DNA of 64,000 bases from Agarophyton chilense (Eukaryota > Rhodophyta > Florideophyceae > Gracilariales > Gracilariaceae). This document shows, one piece after another, positions 33,870 through 44,087 of the stretch. The stretch is taken from positions 496,001 through 560,000 of the forward strand of contig JARGXX010000086.1 of NCBI GenBank assembly GCA_030374765.1, in the 5' to 3' direction. Position 1 is the first letter of the stretch, and each line of letters opens with the position of its first letter. The notes below the pieces were generated by a model. The model did no database searches, was not told the origin of the DNA, and worked only from the letters and a program-made list of their open reading frames with translations. Made by a program: the position numbers and the translations under genes.

Positions 33870-34445
33870 CTAACTGCGGCTCGATGCTTTCTTCCACCAT
33901 TTGTGATCTTCGTAGTGCTTCCAGTTGTTGAAAGATCGAATACCACAATTGTAGCAACCTGGAGCGGACTTCTGATTCAGTACTTTGTTCCTGTGTCGGC
34001 TGCCAGAGAGATGTTCACCAAGTTGAACGCGGCTATTGAAACGTAAATCACACGTGTCGCAACGAGGGGTTTTGAGGCGACGACGGAGAGTGCGTTTACG
34101 TTGCCGCCTGATACGGTCGGATGCTACACGAAAGATGTGGAAGTTGGCACTGTCGTCGACTGGGAGTAAGCGACGGCTTTGGGCCTTGTTATCCCTAGTT
34201 GCACTTGGTCTCGGTTCGAAAGTTGACAACAGTTCACGAAGAGGAGACGACTGCGAAGACGGTTCGTACGGTGGTGGAGTACGCGGTTCCAGGGATCTGA
34301 AATGGTTACAATCAGCAGGGTCGATCTGTGGTGGCGGTGGTGGCGGCGGCGATGACGGTGGTTCGGAGGAGATATCCGTGTTCGTATAGAACGACGGCGA
34401 AGACGCCGGTACCTGAGATCGGTTTATTGAGCTCACTGGAAACAC
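33870..34445 (-). CDS. C2H2 zinc-finger ORF upstream of gag in element C
   Basis: A 191-codon frame lies between the 5' LTR and gag, in the same direction as both. The N-terminal half is Ser/Pro-rich with a run of about eight prolines, the middle is strongly basic (RIRRQRKRTLRRRLK), and the C-terminal third has two zinc-finger-like units. The first is CDTCDLRFNSRVQLGEH followed by H five residues on (C-x2-C-x12-H-x5-H, U1/JAZ-like). The second is CYNCGIRSFNNWKHYEDH. Nucleic-acid binding is likely; a role in RNA handling or regulation is inference. It could have been captured from the host. It looks whole. Confidence 0.65.
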   Translation of the reverse strand: MFPVSSINRSQVPASSPSFYTNTDISSEPPSSPPPPPPPQIDPADCNHFRSLEPRTPPPYEPSSQSSPLRELLSTFEPRPSATRDNKAQSRRLLPVDDSANFHIFRVASDRIRRQRKRTLRRRLKTPRCDTCDLRFNSRVQLGEHLSGSRHRNKVLNQKSAPGCYNCGIRSFNNWKHYEDHKWWKKASSRS

Positions 34446-34574
34446 GCAAAAACGCGGCAGAAATCGACAGTCAGTAAAGAGCTGGATTCCTGTGGCTCAT
34501 TCAAACCTGGGGAATTTTGTATAGCAAAATCCACCAGGGCTAGATGGTCATCAGTTTCAAGTGCGTGCAATACT

Positions 34575-34592
34575 TACTTGCGATGGCTACCA
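34575..34592 (-). other. Primer-binding site of element C
   Basis: On the minus strand, TGGTAGCCATCGCAAGTA starts one base inside the 5' LTR end. The TGGTAGC start is the same as in Ty1-type sites primed by initiator Met tRNA, which is the likely primer. It is clearly unlike the site of elements B, D and E. Confidence 0.6.
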
Positions 34593-34593
34593 A

Positions 34594-34639
34594 TGTTAGA
34601 ACACTGGTCAGTGGTTGAAAAGGTGAATCCTCGTGACGG
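34594..34639 (-). repeat. 5' LTR of element C, left piece
   Basis: 46 bp from TGTTAGAACACTGG to GTGACGG, split from the rest of the LTR by element D. Its last five bases GACGG are the target duplication. Together with 45285-45580 it makes 342 bp, exactly the length of the other C LTR. Confidence 0.93.
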
Positions 34640-35818
34640 TGTGACGCAACGCGCCGGGCCCTTATTGAGGACAAGTAGCCACCCTCCTCCGACCTCCTTA
34701 CACTAAGCAGTGACGACGCCGTAATAACTGGCACACTGCCAGGATGGAATACCGTGCATGGCGCCAGGTGTCATACGTGTGGCAATGGCCGGCAGCTAGT
34801 TCGTGTGGTTGGCACCACACAGTGCTCTGCACTGCGGCCTTGTAATTTTTAATTGTATTTATTAGTTGTAATCTATCGTAATGGCTAACTGCTAAGCGGC
34901 CGGCGGTACTTGAGCGCCGGGTCGCCGAGGGCTAGACCGAAGTAAAGTCGAGGACAGGAGAGACGCCTCCGAACTACTAGTTCGTGTCTTGAGACTATAG
35001 GGTTATCAGACCTTCGTTCCCAGTCGACGCTGACAAGACAGGCAGCAGTCTGATCAACTGCTGCAGAGGTATCTCTCGCATTTTAGCCTATCGAGAATTC
35101 CCCGTCCAGTCCTTGCCCTCACGGCCATCGGTCGCCGCGTGGCGCATTGCACTTTCGCTCGGTCTATTGGACCGCTGGCAGTTCTACTGCCCGAGCAGAT
35201 TGTAGACCCGTATCCGTTGGATACCGAGGTGGGGATCGGGAGCCTCGGATAAGTGAGTATCACTTCCAGGTGCAGCTGGTAAAGCCAGGCAGGCGCATTC
35301 GTCTGGGCGCTGGTTCAATCCCAGGGCTTGCCCTGCTTTGCTATCGTCACCCGTTGGGTGTGAGTGATTACCACTTTGTGGCGCCAGTCGGCATAGCCAA
35401 GCAGACGCTCTCGTCTGAGCGCTGATATAATCTCAGGGCTTGCCCTGCTTTGTTATCGCCACCCGTTGGGGGAAGTGGTTGGTGCGTTGTTGCCGACGTT
35501 AGGGTCGTGGCGCTCGTCCGGGCTCTGGTACAATCCCGGGGCTCGCCCCGGCTACTCGTCATACGCGGCGTATATCCAGGCCGATCACTTCGGTTCGTGT
35601 CGTATCGACACCACTCCGAGCACGTCTTCCGGACGCCAAGAGCTCCTGTGGAACGATAGGAGTCTGTGTCTAGTCGACACTCCTCGCCTGTGAGACGACG
35701 CCTCTCTTGAGTCGTTGCGGACTCTAGAGCGAGATAGCCGACCCCGGCTTTCCAGGCTCTGCCTGTGCGTAGCTCTCGCCGCCCACGGCTGGTCTTCCGA
35801 GTAGCGCATTGCGTTACA
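34640..35818 (+). repeat. 5' LTR of element D
   Basis: 1179 bp, TGTGACGCAACG...GCATTGCGTTACA. The ends form a near-perfect inverted repeat (TGTGACGCA against TGCGTTACA). The downstream half contains a triplicated unit, listed separately. Confidence 0.95.
35283..35565 (+). repeat. Three related units inside the D LTR
   Basis: Units start at about 35283, 35395 and 35500 (112, about 105 and at least 65 bp). Each has GCGCTGGTTCAATCCCAGG or a close variant, followed by GCTTGCCCTGC or GCTCGCCCCGGC. The first two are longer and share a TTATCG/CTATCG CCACCCGTTGGG block. The word GGTTCAATCCC looks like a tRNA B box. The other LTR (about 44744-45026) has the same three. Confidence 0.7.
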
Positions 35819-35822
35819 TTTC

Positions 35823-35840
35823 TGGTCTCCCGACTTAGAA
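35823..35840 (+). other. Primer-binding site of element D
   Basis: TGGTCTCCCGACTTAGAA starts 5 bases after the LTR. It pairs with a tRNA 3' end reading TTCTAAGTCGGGAGACCA, including the CCA. The G72-A73 pattern and GGGAGACCA end fit tRNA-Tyr. The same 18 bases occur in B and E. Confidence 0.8.
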
Positions 35841-35922
35841 ACACAAGAGACTAGGCAGTCTCACTTCTTCAAATTCAAGGAGATACTCCTCCTTTTGCCC
35901 AGGTCGTCACCCGGACCCAGTC

Positions 35923-38241
35923 ATGAGCACCCGATCAGGTGCTTCCTTCAGGCGTTCGACTTCGAACGACAATCAGTCCGTTTCGGTCAATGGTCGAGAG
36001 GCTAGTTCTATAAAGAACAACGCCTCAGCACTCAGCGGAAGTCAACCCCCGAAACTTTTCCGAGTTGCCCAGTTAGCCCACGGCCCGAAGCCCGGGGAGG
36101 CGCAGTCAGCGAATGCGAGAGATGCTGCCTCCTCACCCTCCCCAGTCGTGGAAGAACCTTCTTCCTCCGGACCTGCAGGTCCTAGTGTGCCAGTGAACAC
36201 ACCATCGGTAGCTCTTGCTACCTCGCCTAGGGTGGAGTTCACTCCCCTTCCCTTACCGAGGCTGGACTCCCCAGTGAAACAGTCTACGACGACTGATACC
36301 GTTCGTCCCAGTAAGGTGTTTCCCCCTGAAAAAGGTCTTCATGCCCCACCCTCGGGAGGAATTCCCATCAACGTGGATGAAACTCCATTCCCAAGACTTC
36401 CAATGGACGTAGTACCGGTGCAAGTCCGACAGCTCGTCGTTGCAGAGGTCGTAGACCTCGTGCCCAGGCTCGTGACCCAGCAGATTAACGAGGCTGAGCG
36501 GAGTTGAAGGGAATCCCTCGAAGCTCGACTCGCCGAACTAACTGTAAAGGTTGTAGGTGAAGTGCAAGCTGCGCTGCAACAACGCCTTCAATCTTTTCTT
36601 GCGGTCGAAATTCCCCGCCAGGTGTTGCATGCCACACAACGAGGAGGTTTCACTTCTAATGGACAGGAGCTCCAGGGGCTGGAGACTCGAATTGTCAACC
36701 TGGACAAGAAGGTCGAGGACCTAGAGTTCCAACGAGCTGCCCTGCAAGGCCAGGTGGCATTCCTTATGAAGCATGGTACTTCTCCATCAGAAGGTGAGGT
36801 TCCCTCACACAAGCCCAGGGCTTCCAGAGCCAAGCAAGAGCGCAAACGATCTAAGGTGAAGCGCAAATCCGGTTCGGAATTTTCGTCCACGGATGATATA
36901 TCATCCTCGAGCTCAGAGTCCGGTGTGGACTTGCGGAAGCATAATCTCGCAGAGATTAACCCTGCTAATAGCCGATTCAAGAAAGTCTTGTCGTACAAGA
37001 CATATCGGTTAGATAATCGGGCAACAAGCGAGAGCTCGAAAGTTAAGCGACGTGTCGCTTCTATGGTCAAGCGGTTCAATACCACCATGGCGAACCGTCG
37101 GTTCGACGGAGCAGATCCTATGTCAGTCCTGACCTTTTTATCGGCGTTCAAACGCGAGGCCAATAACAACGGAATCTCCGAAGGTATGGCAAAGTTAGTA
37201 CTCCCGTACTTCCTGACGGGTAATGCCCGTATAGCGTACGACAGTGCTTTGCACGTGGACGCGATTGACGATTCCTCCACGGGAATCAAGTCATGGCCAG
37301 AGGCTATCCAATGGCTGCTACGCAGCTACGCGAAGGATGAGTATATCCAGGATCTAGTACGTGATCTCCGATTACTACGCCAGAGGGCTGGTGAGACTGA
37401 GCAGTCTTTCGGACAGCGTGTCCGCCTGAAGTTCTCGAGACTTGGTGGAATTTATTCACAGGAAGAGCAAATTGCTTCCTTTATCGAAGGGCTCTTGCCC
37501 AGCGTCGCTTCGTGTGTGACACGAGACCGCCAGCTCCACCGCGATCGATTTACGACCTTGGACGCTGTGGTTGAACTGGCTATGTCTCATGGACATACGT
37601 CACGGCTGACGAGACCGCTCAGGCATCCGTTGAATGTTAAGCCGTATCAGGCTAAGGCACCGGTGATGTCACTGGAGGGTACGACCCTTTCCACCGATAC
37701 GGCTCTGAATGGCCGTAATCTTGGCGACGACGCCATACTGCATATCGGCACCGATGTAGAGGGTCCGCCTACGGACCCAAGCTACAGCTGTAGCACAACA
37801 GAGGCGGAAACCCTTCTGCAATCTGACCCGTTGGGACAGAGTGACCCCGCGCTTCCGGTAGTGTCAAACTATAACACCCGTATGGAGGAGTGGGCGCAGC
37901 CCAAGCGCGTTGGGTGGGTTGATCGAAGGCTCCAGCGGAGCCAGCATGCAACGCGACGCGAAGCTTATGGAGCTTGTTACTTATGCGCCAATCCCGACCA
38001 CGTGCTCGCTGATTGCGAGTGGATCACTCCGGCCATGCGAGCGCAGGCTCGACAGCGTATAATGGAGGCCTCTCCAGAGATAGCGGCAAGGATGCCAGCG
38101 ATGGTGTACTTCGTGGCAGGACTCACGCCTCCACGAAGAGGATACCAGGCCCTACGACCCAGCGCGGTGTCCGCGCAACCCCAGGTCCTTCGCAAGGACA
38201 ACGCGGAGCCCCAATCTGAGGGAAACGTCCCCCGGACTTAG
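35923..38241 (+). pseudogene. gag of element D
   Basis: It starts with MSTRSGASFRRSTSND, followed by a Pro/Ser-rich part, a predicted coiled coil (LETRIVNLDKKVEDLEFQRA), a basic Ser-rich stretch and a capsid-like half. That half has LSYKTYRLDNRA, LPYFLTGNARIAYDS, WPEAIQWLLRSYA and EEQIASFIEGLLP. The C-terminus has a canonical C-x2-C-x4-H-x4-C knuckle, CYLCANPDHVLADC. It builds the particle and packages RNA. Nearly whole, about one break. Confidence 0.88.
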
Positions 38242-38336
38242 AGGCCCAAGTCTCCTCTTCTAAGACTCCGGATATCAGAGACGAAGGTGACGAAATCGTT
38301 GCCAAGTGTCTATTAGACAAGTTTGCGGAAGTTGTT

Positions 38337-39125
38337 TTGCCGCAACAGGACCCCGTCCTCAAAATAGGACGCTTCAACTACAAAGTTGTAGCCCGTGTGG
38401 CCTTTACCAAAGACGATGAAATGGAGGTTTTATCCGTATTGGGTACAGGGGACGCTCCCAACCTCATACACCAGGATGCAGTTCCGGGGTTGAGGATAAC
38501 CCCATTGGCACCCGCTCAAAAGACCCTCGGACTTAACGACGCAGGAGGGCATGCCCTCAAAATACTCGGCACCACCGTGCTAACCGTCTGCATTGCGGAT
38601 TATCTGGCACGCGTGCCATTCCTGGTCGCCGAACGTCTGAGTACAGACGTGACCCTAGGATGTGGTTTCATCGATAAGCATGGTGACGCTATCCACCCTA
38701 AGAGGGGGACCCTATATATGAGTAACTACTCATCTGTTCCGATATACCGACGACCGGCATCTGATTGGCGTCACACGCCACCGAAGGGTGAGGGAAAGAA
38801 GCTAAAGAAGGACCCCTTCTACCATTGCAGACGTATTAACGTTGCACGAAAGATAGCCCTTTCTCCTATCTCTGAAACCATAGTCTTGGCGAGGTGCGCC
38901 GATGGAGGAAGTTTCTTCCTCCAGCCAGAAGAGAAGCTCTTCAACAAATATCGCGTTCGTCTGGCGAATGGCGTCGCGAACGTTCGCAGCAACAGACCGT
39001 TCAGAGTTATTGTCGCCAACTTCGCTCGTCACGAAATGACGCTTTGTAAAGGACAAGTCCTTGGTCGTGCTGTTCCGCAGCGCCCGTCAGACATCTACGC
39101 AATCCTGCACGATCGACAACCCTAG
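38337..39125 (+). pseudogene. Protease region of element D
   Basis: This 262-codon stretch follows gag by about 95 bp. The retropepsin segment lies near the start, around LSVLGTGDAPNLIHQD. Further on is the linker shared with B, E and F2: VPFLVAERLSTDVTLGCGFI, FLQPEEKLFNKYRVRLANGV and NRPFRVIVANF. It processes the polyprotein in related elements. The gag-pol arrangement suggests read-through or frameshifting as in the family, but that cannot be read from this copy. Confidence 0.75.
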
Positions 39126-39206
39126 GAACCGGAACCCGGAAACCTCAGGCCACACCCGGCATGTGACACTAGAGAGTCGAGGACGACCGAGCCTCCAACG
39201 AGCCTC

Positions 39207-40340
39207 TTGGACTCGACAGATCTCTCGGAGATCTCGCCAAAGATGCAGCGTGCCGTGAAAGAGATACTTGGTAAGCATGAAGACGTGTGGAGCGGTAAGC
39301 TTGGAGAGATTCGAGGACCTCCTCATCGGATCAAGTTGATGCCAGGGGCAACCCCTGTTCACTCGCAGCCTTATCGAGCTGGACCGAAGATTAGAGAACA
39401 CGAGTTCGCCGAAGTTAAGCGTATGCTTGATGCAGGTGTCATCGAACCAGCCAGGTCAGAGTGGGCAAGCCCAGTTGTCTTTGTTCCGAAACCCGACGGA
39501 AGCCTACGCTTCTGCGTAGATTATAGGCGCCTCAACGCCTTTACCGTGAAGGATACCTATCCCCTACCCCATATAGACGAATGTCTTGACAGCTTGGGCG
39601 AGGCCCAGTTCTTTACCACGCTAGATTGCAATAGCGGGTATTGGCAACTGTCCGTCGCGCCTGAAGATCCGGACAAAACCACGTTCACGTGTCACGCAGG
39701 GACCTATAGGTTCACTCGTATGCCCTTTGGGCTTTGCAACGCCCCAGCAACGTTCCAGAGAATCGTGGATATCCTGCAAGCAGGATTCAAATGGCAATGT
39801 CGCCTGGTGTACATTGATGATGTCATCATCTTCTCCAAAAATGCGGACGAGCACATACGACATGTGGACGAGATACTCACTGTTCTCAGAAAGGCAGGGT
39901 TAACCCTGAAGTTGAAGAAGTGTCACTTCTTTTGGAGGTCAGTAGATTAGTTTGGCCACGTAATCAAACCGGGCCTGTTGGAAGTTGCCACGAAGAACCT
40001 TGAGGCTCTCCAGAAGGCGCGACCACCTGCGACGCAGACTGAAGTTCGATCCTTTCTCGGAATGTGCAACGTCTACCGACGTTTTGTGCGAAATTTCGCG
40101 AAAGTTGCTGCACCGCTGACGGAGCTTACGAAGAAAGAGTTTTCACCTCGATTGCCGCAGCTCACAGCTGAGCAGTTAGAAGCGTTCGAAATGCTTAAGC
40201 AAGCACTGACGCACGCGCCATTGTTAAAGCTACCAAGGGCAGACCGCCCGTTTACGGTGGAGACCGATGCCAGTGCTGGCCAGATTGGTTGCGTCTTGAC
40301 GCAAGTTCATAACGAAATCGGTACGCCTCGCAGAGTATGA
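39207..40340 (+). pseudogene. Reverse transcriptase and RNase H start of element D
   Basis: RT signatures occur in order: HSQPYRAGPKIREHEFAEVK, AGVIEPARSEWASPVVFVPK, CVDYRRLNAFTVKDTYPLPH, MPFGLCNAPATFQRI and the catalytic RLVYIDDVIIFS. Then follow SFLGMCNVYRRFVRNFAKVA and the RNase H start VETDASAGQIGCVLTQ. All motifs are typical of Ty3/gypsy. The region is nearly whole, with about one or two breaks including a short RNase H. Confidence 0.88.
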
Positions 40341-40389
40341 TTACGAAGTCATTTACAAGAAGGGCTCGGAAAACCAAGCGGCTGATGCG

Positions 40390-42069
40390 TTGTCGCGCAT
40401 GCCCACAGATGGTGAGACCGCTATGAGACCTTCAGAGGACATACCCTGTTTTGTGTGTGAGCGGGAGGCTACAGGCCCGAGCATCACGTTCTGCAATGCC
40501 TCGCATCCTTGGGATGCCGCCCTCGACGTTGAAGAACATGAGCTGACGGCGGTTTCGCTAGAAGAATTGCTCGCCCAGCAAGCCACGGACTCGTTCTGTG
40601 AGGACATGAGAGAAGGATCTCTCCATGACCCCAAATGCCGTGTGTACACGGACCACGATGGACTATTAGTCTGCAAAGCTAGAATAGATCAAAGCGAGCA
40701 GATGCTCACACCAAAATCGCTAAGGGAGCGCGTGATGCATATGCATCATTACCCCCGTGTCGCAGGACACCTGGGAGGACGAAGGATGTACGCCACGATG
40801 CGTCGACGCTACTACTGGCCAAGCATGGCCGCCGATGTGTACCGTTTGGTCAACGAGTGTGACTCGTGTGTGAAGGAGAGGATTTCTCTTGTGAGAAAAA
40901 GCTCCCGATTGAAGCTGTTCCCGGCGACCGCACCGCTGGAAAGTGTCGCGATCGACATCCTGGGGCCACTTCAGACTACGAGTAGAGGTAATCGTTACTT
41001 GCTGGTGATCTGTGACCGCTTCACAAAGTTGACGAAGACCATCCCTTTGTCGAACACTGATGCGTTCGCAATTGCAAGGGCGTTCTGCACCCATTGGGTG
41101 TTTGTCTACGGACCACCCGTCACTGTCCTGTCGGACAATGGATCTAACTTCGCCTCGAAGTTCTTTCAGAGCGCTTGCCAAATCCTTGGCATCAAGAACC
41201 TCTTCACGTCCCTGTACCATCTGCAGACCAACGGTCAAGTCGAGAGGTTCAACCGAACCATGTTGTCTGCCTTGAGGCATTATGTTGCTGAGCATCAGCA
41301 CAACTGGGACCTTTACAGCGATGCGCTGACCTTTGGGTACAATACACAAGTCCATTCTAGCACCGTCCATTCCCCGTTCGAGTTGGTATTCGCTAACGCC
41401 CCGGAGCCGCTGGCTCTACAGAGACTCGGAACCCTAAAGGGGAAGGCTCCTCGCGAGATTAAGATGCAGTTTTTGACACAGCTGCGTCAACTGCTCTCGC
41501 GCGCGACCGGTGCCTTAACGAAAGCGCAGCAACGCTACAAGCAGCGGTACGATGCTCGCGTCGTTGAGAAGCGAATGCCGGAACCCGATACGTATGTGTA
41601 CCTGCGGATGCACTTAGACCCTAGGGAGCCAGAGGTTCCAGGTGAGAAGATCTCCCGTAAATTGAGACGAAAGATCGTTGGATCTTACAAGGTCATCAGC
41701 GGTGACGAGGAAAACCACACGGTTCTTATTGAGAACGAAGGAATCGAGGAGCGTCATAACTTGGACCACGTGGTCATTGGGGCGTCTAAGCCGCCAGCGG
41801 TGACGGGAGATGACGAAAGCGTCATAGACAAGATATTGGGTCATAACCAGGGAGCGGCGGAGAACCGCGAGTACAAAGTTCGGTGGCTCGGATATACAGC
41901 AGAGGAAGACACCTTCCACATCGCTGATAGCCGGCCGTGGAACCTCGTGGCTCGCTACTGCCGACGACGGAAGATCAGCGTCCCCGACCGGGATGAGATA
42001 CTTCTGCGAGCTAACCATGGCTCCACTCATGACCTAGTGGAACCCGCTGAGGCAAACTCGCAAGTGTAA
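40390..42069 (+). CDS. Integrase with chromodomain of element D
   Basis: The long open stretch of 559 codons starts in the spacer after RNase H. The zinc finger is at about residues 118-160 (HHYPRVAGHLGG ... CDSCVKER). The catalytic core is at about residues 175-300, with AIDILGPL, LSDNGSNFASKFF and QVERFNRT giving D, D and E. The C-terminus has a chromodomain-like block, DKILGHNQ, EYKVRWLGYTAEEDTFHI. It ends 107 bp short of the convergent antisense ORF. This part looks whole. Confidence 0.9.
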   Translation: MSRMPTDGETAMRPSEDIPCFVCEREATGPSITFCNASHPWDAALDVEEHELTAVSLEELLAQQATDSFCEDMREGSLHDPKCRVYTDHDGLLVCKARIDQSEQMLTPKSLRERVMHMHHYPRVAGHLGGRRMYATMRRRYYWPSMAADVYRLVNECDSCVKERISLVRKSSRLKLFPATAPLESVAIDILGPLQTTSRGNRYLLVICDRFTKLTKTIPLSNTDAFAIARAFCTHWVFVYGPPVTVLSDNGSNFASKFFQSACQILGIKNLFTSLYHLQTNGQVERFNRTMLSALRHYVAEHQHNWDLYSDALTFGYNTQVHSSTVHSPFELVFANAPEPLALQRLGTLKGKAPREIKMQFLTQLRQLLSRATGALTKAQQRYKQRYDARVVEKRMPEPDTYVYLRMHLDPREPEVPGEKISRKLRRKIVGSYKVISGDEENHTVLIENEGIEERHNLDHVVIGASKPPAVTGDDESVIDKILGHNQGAAENREYKVRWLGYTAEEDTFHIADSRPWNLVARYCRRRKISVPDRDEILLRANHGSTHDLVEPAEANSQV

Positions 42070-42175
42070 ACACAACACATTCGCTAGATGGCTAACCTGC
42101 TGGAATGGTAGAACAAAGGAGGCAAGCAGGTGTTCAAGGGAATGCATTTGTTTTATGAAAAGAAGGTTTGGACAG

Positions 42176-43996
42176 CTACACTTGAGATAATTCCTCCTCA
42201 CTATCTAGGAGTTCGTCCCCAGGGGCCATCGACGGCCCTGCAGGCACGGCAGTACTGCTGATATCAGGGATAGCCCCCGTAGTCGAAGTGGTTGGTGCGG
42301 CTACTGCAGCAGGTCCCGGCGTTGACGAAGGATTTTTGGCCATCCTGGCCTGGAGTTGAGCAAGGCTCGTCACTCCGTAGGCCTTGAGGGCATCCAGTAG
42401 AGCTGCAGCGGAGTTCTCTTTTGCAAGCTCACTTGGCGGTGCGGGCACCAATCGAAGTTCTGGCCGTTTAACCAACGGTTGGTCGACCATGTCGACATCC
42501 TTCGGTTCGGAGGCTAGCTTCGCTAGTTGTTGGCGACGCCATTCTGCAAGGCGTTCCGAGTTCGTCGAGTTCGACGAAGTATATACCCGGCCTACAGAGA
42601 GAGAAGCGATGAAGTCCGCCCGCGGATTCTCCACAACGAGGTTGCCTCCTTGGTCATGGATGACTAGGTATTGTTCTGGAATGTCCAAAGTCCAAAGGAT
42701 TGGGTTGAAGACAACCCAATCACAGCCGCGATGCACTGGAGTTGCTCCACCGTTGTGGGCAGGGCGCATTGCGCCACACATTCGGACGCGTGGCGTCGCA
42801 GGGAAGTCAGGAAACACCCCGTCTTTTGGAAGAGAAGACCACCAGGTCTTGTCGATAAATTCGAGTAGAGTCTCCAGACGCTTCGCTTCGGCGTTGCATC
42901 GCTCGTCATCAGCCAGATCGGGCTCGACGCCAGTGAGATTAAGATTTCTTATGTCCTTGCGTACCGGTGGAGGGATCCACCATAAGCGACCCGCGCGGGC
43001 CTCATAGATGAGATGGCGTGCCATCGAGCAGGCCCATTCAGTGCGGAGCACTGTTTGGTATCCAGGATACGTGGTGAAGTATGAGCCACGGTAGACGACT
43101 ACCGGCGGAATTTCGTTGAAGAACCCGTAGGGGACTTCAACTTCCTTCCACCACGATGGCAAAGGCCATGATATGTCGCGGATGACATCTTTCTGGAAGC
43201 AGTCGACCTCGACTCGGTGGTAGGCTACCAGAACCTGGTATTTATGGCGGCGCATGCGCTCGAATTCTCGCCAAGAATGTGGCGTGTACATCATGATTTG
43301 GTCGAGCCAAGCGTCCATCGGAGGTAGTACCCTTGCGACAAAGTCGCCTGACGCATCGCGCCTACAGGGGCCGAGGACCCAATTGGCTCCGTTGTCACGG
43401 ATGACAGTCGGAGGCAGCACCCGGAGTATTTTCGGATTCCGTAGGATGCGCTCAATCTCCTCGGCACCCATGCCGTTGTGGACTTCCTCGAAGGTGGTCA
43501 GCCAGGGAATCCCCTCAGCATCCTCGCAGAGGTACGGGAAAGGCAAGCAAAGCTTGTGAACCAGAGGGCGGTCGTCCGCCCAACTTTCAACCCTGTTCAG
43601 GAAGCTTTCGCGTAGCGTCCTCGCTACGTACGGCTCATCCGCAGGACATCGGTAGAACTCGATGTCTACCCGGCCGATGAAGTCATCGGAAATTAAGCGG
43701 CGGAACGCGGCAAGACGCGCTCGTCGTTCGATTAGCAGCTGCAAGAAGTGACGGCGACCCCACACGGTCAGCTCTGATGAAGGATGGCTAGCCATCTCTC
43801 TGAAGGTGTATGAGCGGAAGCACTCTTCGATGTCTGCGACATCTCGTAGCCATGTGGCTACTTTCGCCAGTCCTATTGGGACTTCAGGACGAGCCAAGGT
43901 TGTCTCTGAGGCCCAGCGAACCCGTTGAAGCGATCGATCGAAGAGCGGTTCACGGTGGCCATCGCGGCGGCGCTTGCAGGAATCCGTTCTTATCAT
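42176..43996 (-). CDS. Antisense accessory ORF of element D, 606 aa
   Basis: The longest continuous frame of the family runs against gag-pol from near the 3' LTR (start 92 bp before the purine tract) to 107 bp from the integrase stop. The N-terminus is basic (KRRRDG). Trp/Arg-rich blocks fill residues 60-400, including LPSWWKEVEVPYGFF, EIPPVVVYRGSY, VLRTEWACSMARHLIYEA and LWWIPPPVRKDI. Around residues 430-480 is WVVFNPILWTLDIPEQYLVI. A Pro/Ala/Thr-rich tail ends in an acidic LLDSEEELSQV. Matching motifs in elements B and F2 show it is not a chance frame. I recognise no known fold, signal peptide or membrane segment. It looks whole. Confidence 0.8.
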   Translation of the reverse strand: MIRTDSCKRRRDGHREPLFDRSLQRVRWASETTLARPEVPIGLAKVATWLRDVADIEECFRSYTFREMASHPSSELTVWGRRHFLQLLIERRARLAAFRRLISDDFIGRVDIEFYRCPADEPYVARTLRESFLNRVESWADDRPLVHKLCLPFPYLCEDAEGIPWLTTFEEVHNGMGAEEIERILRNPKILRVLPPTVIRDNGANWVLGPCRRDASGDFVARVLPPMDAWLDQIMMYTPHSWREFERMRRHKYQVLVAYHRVEVDCFQKDVIRDISWPLPSWWKEVEVPYGFFNEIPPVVVYRGSYFTTYPGYQTVLRTEWACSMARHLIYEARAGRLWWIPPPVRKDIRNLNLTGVEPDLADDERCNAEAKRLETLLEFIDKTWWSSLPKDGVFPDFPATPRVRMCGAMRPAHNGGATPVHRGCDWVVFNPILWTLDIPEQYLVIHDQGGNLVVENPRADFIASLSVGRVYTSSNSTNSERLAEWRRQQLAKLASEPKDVDMVDQPLVKRPELRLVPAPPSELAKENSAAALLDALKAYGVTSLAQLQARMAKNPSSTPGPAAVAAPTTSTTGAIPDISSTAVPAGPSMAPGDELLDSEEELSQV

Positions 43997-44087
43997 ACTG
44001 TGCGTGGCACAGTTGGAGAAATATCAGCGATGCTGTGCTGTCTTGTGATCGGGATCACTCTTGGCTGTAGCCGGGACGCTACAAGCT

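Noticed and set aside
35283-35565. CRISPR-like array in the D LTR
   Set aside because: Units are imperfect, there are only three, spacers are not distinct and the context is a eukaryotic LTR.
42384-43007. 207-codon plus-strand frame inside the antisense ORF of D
   Set aside because: It is a shadow of the 606-codon minus-strand frame and has no matching counterpart in elements B or F2.
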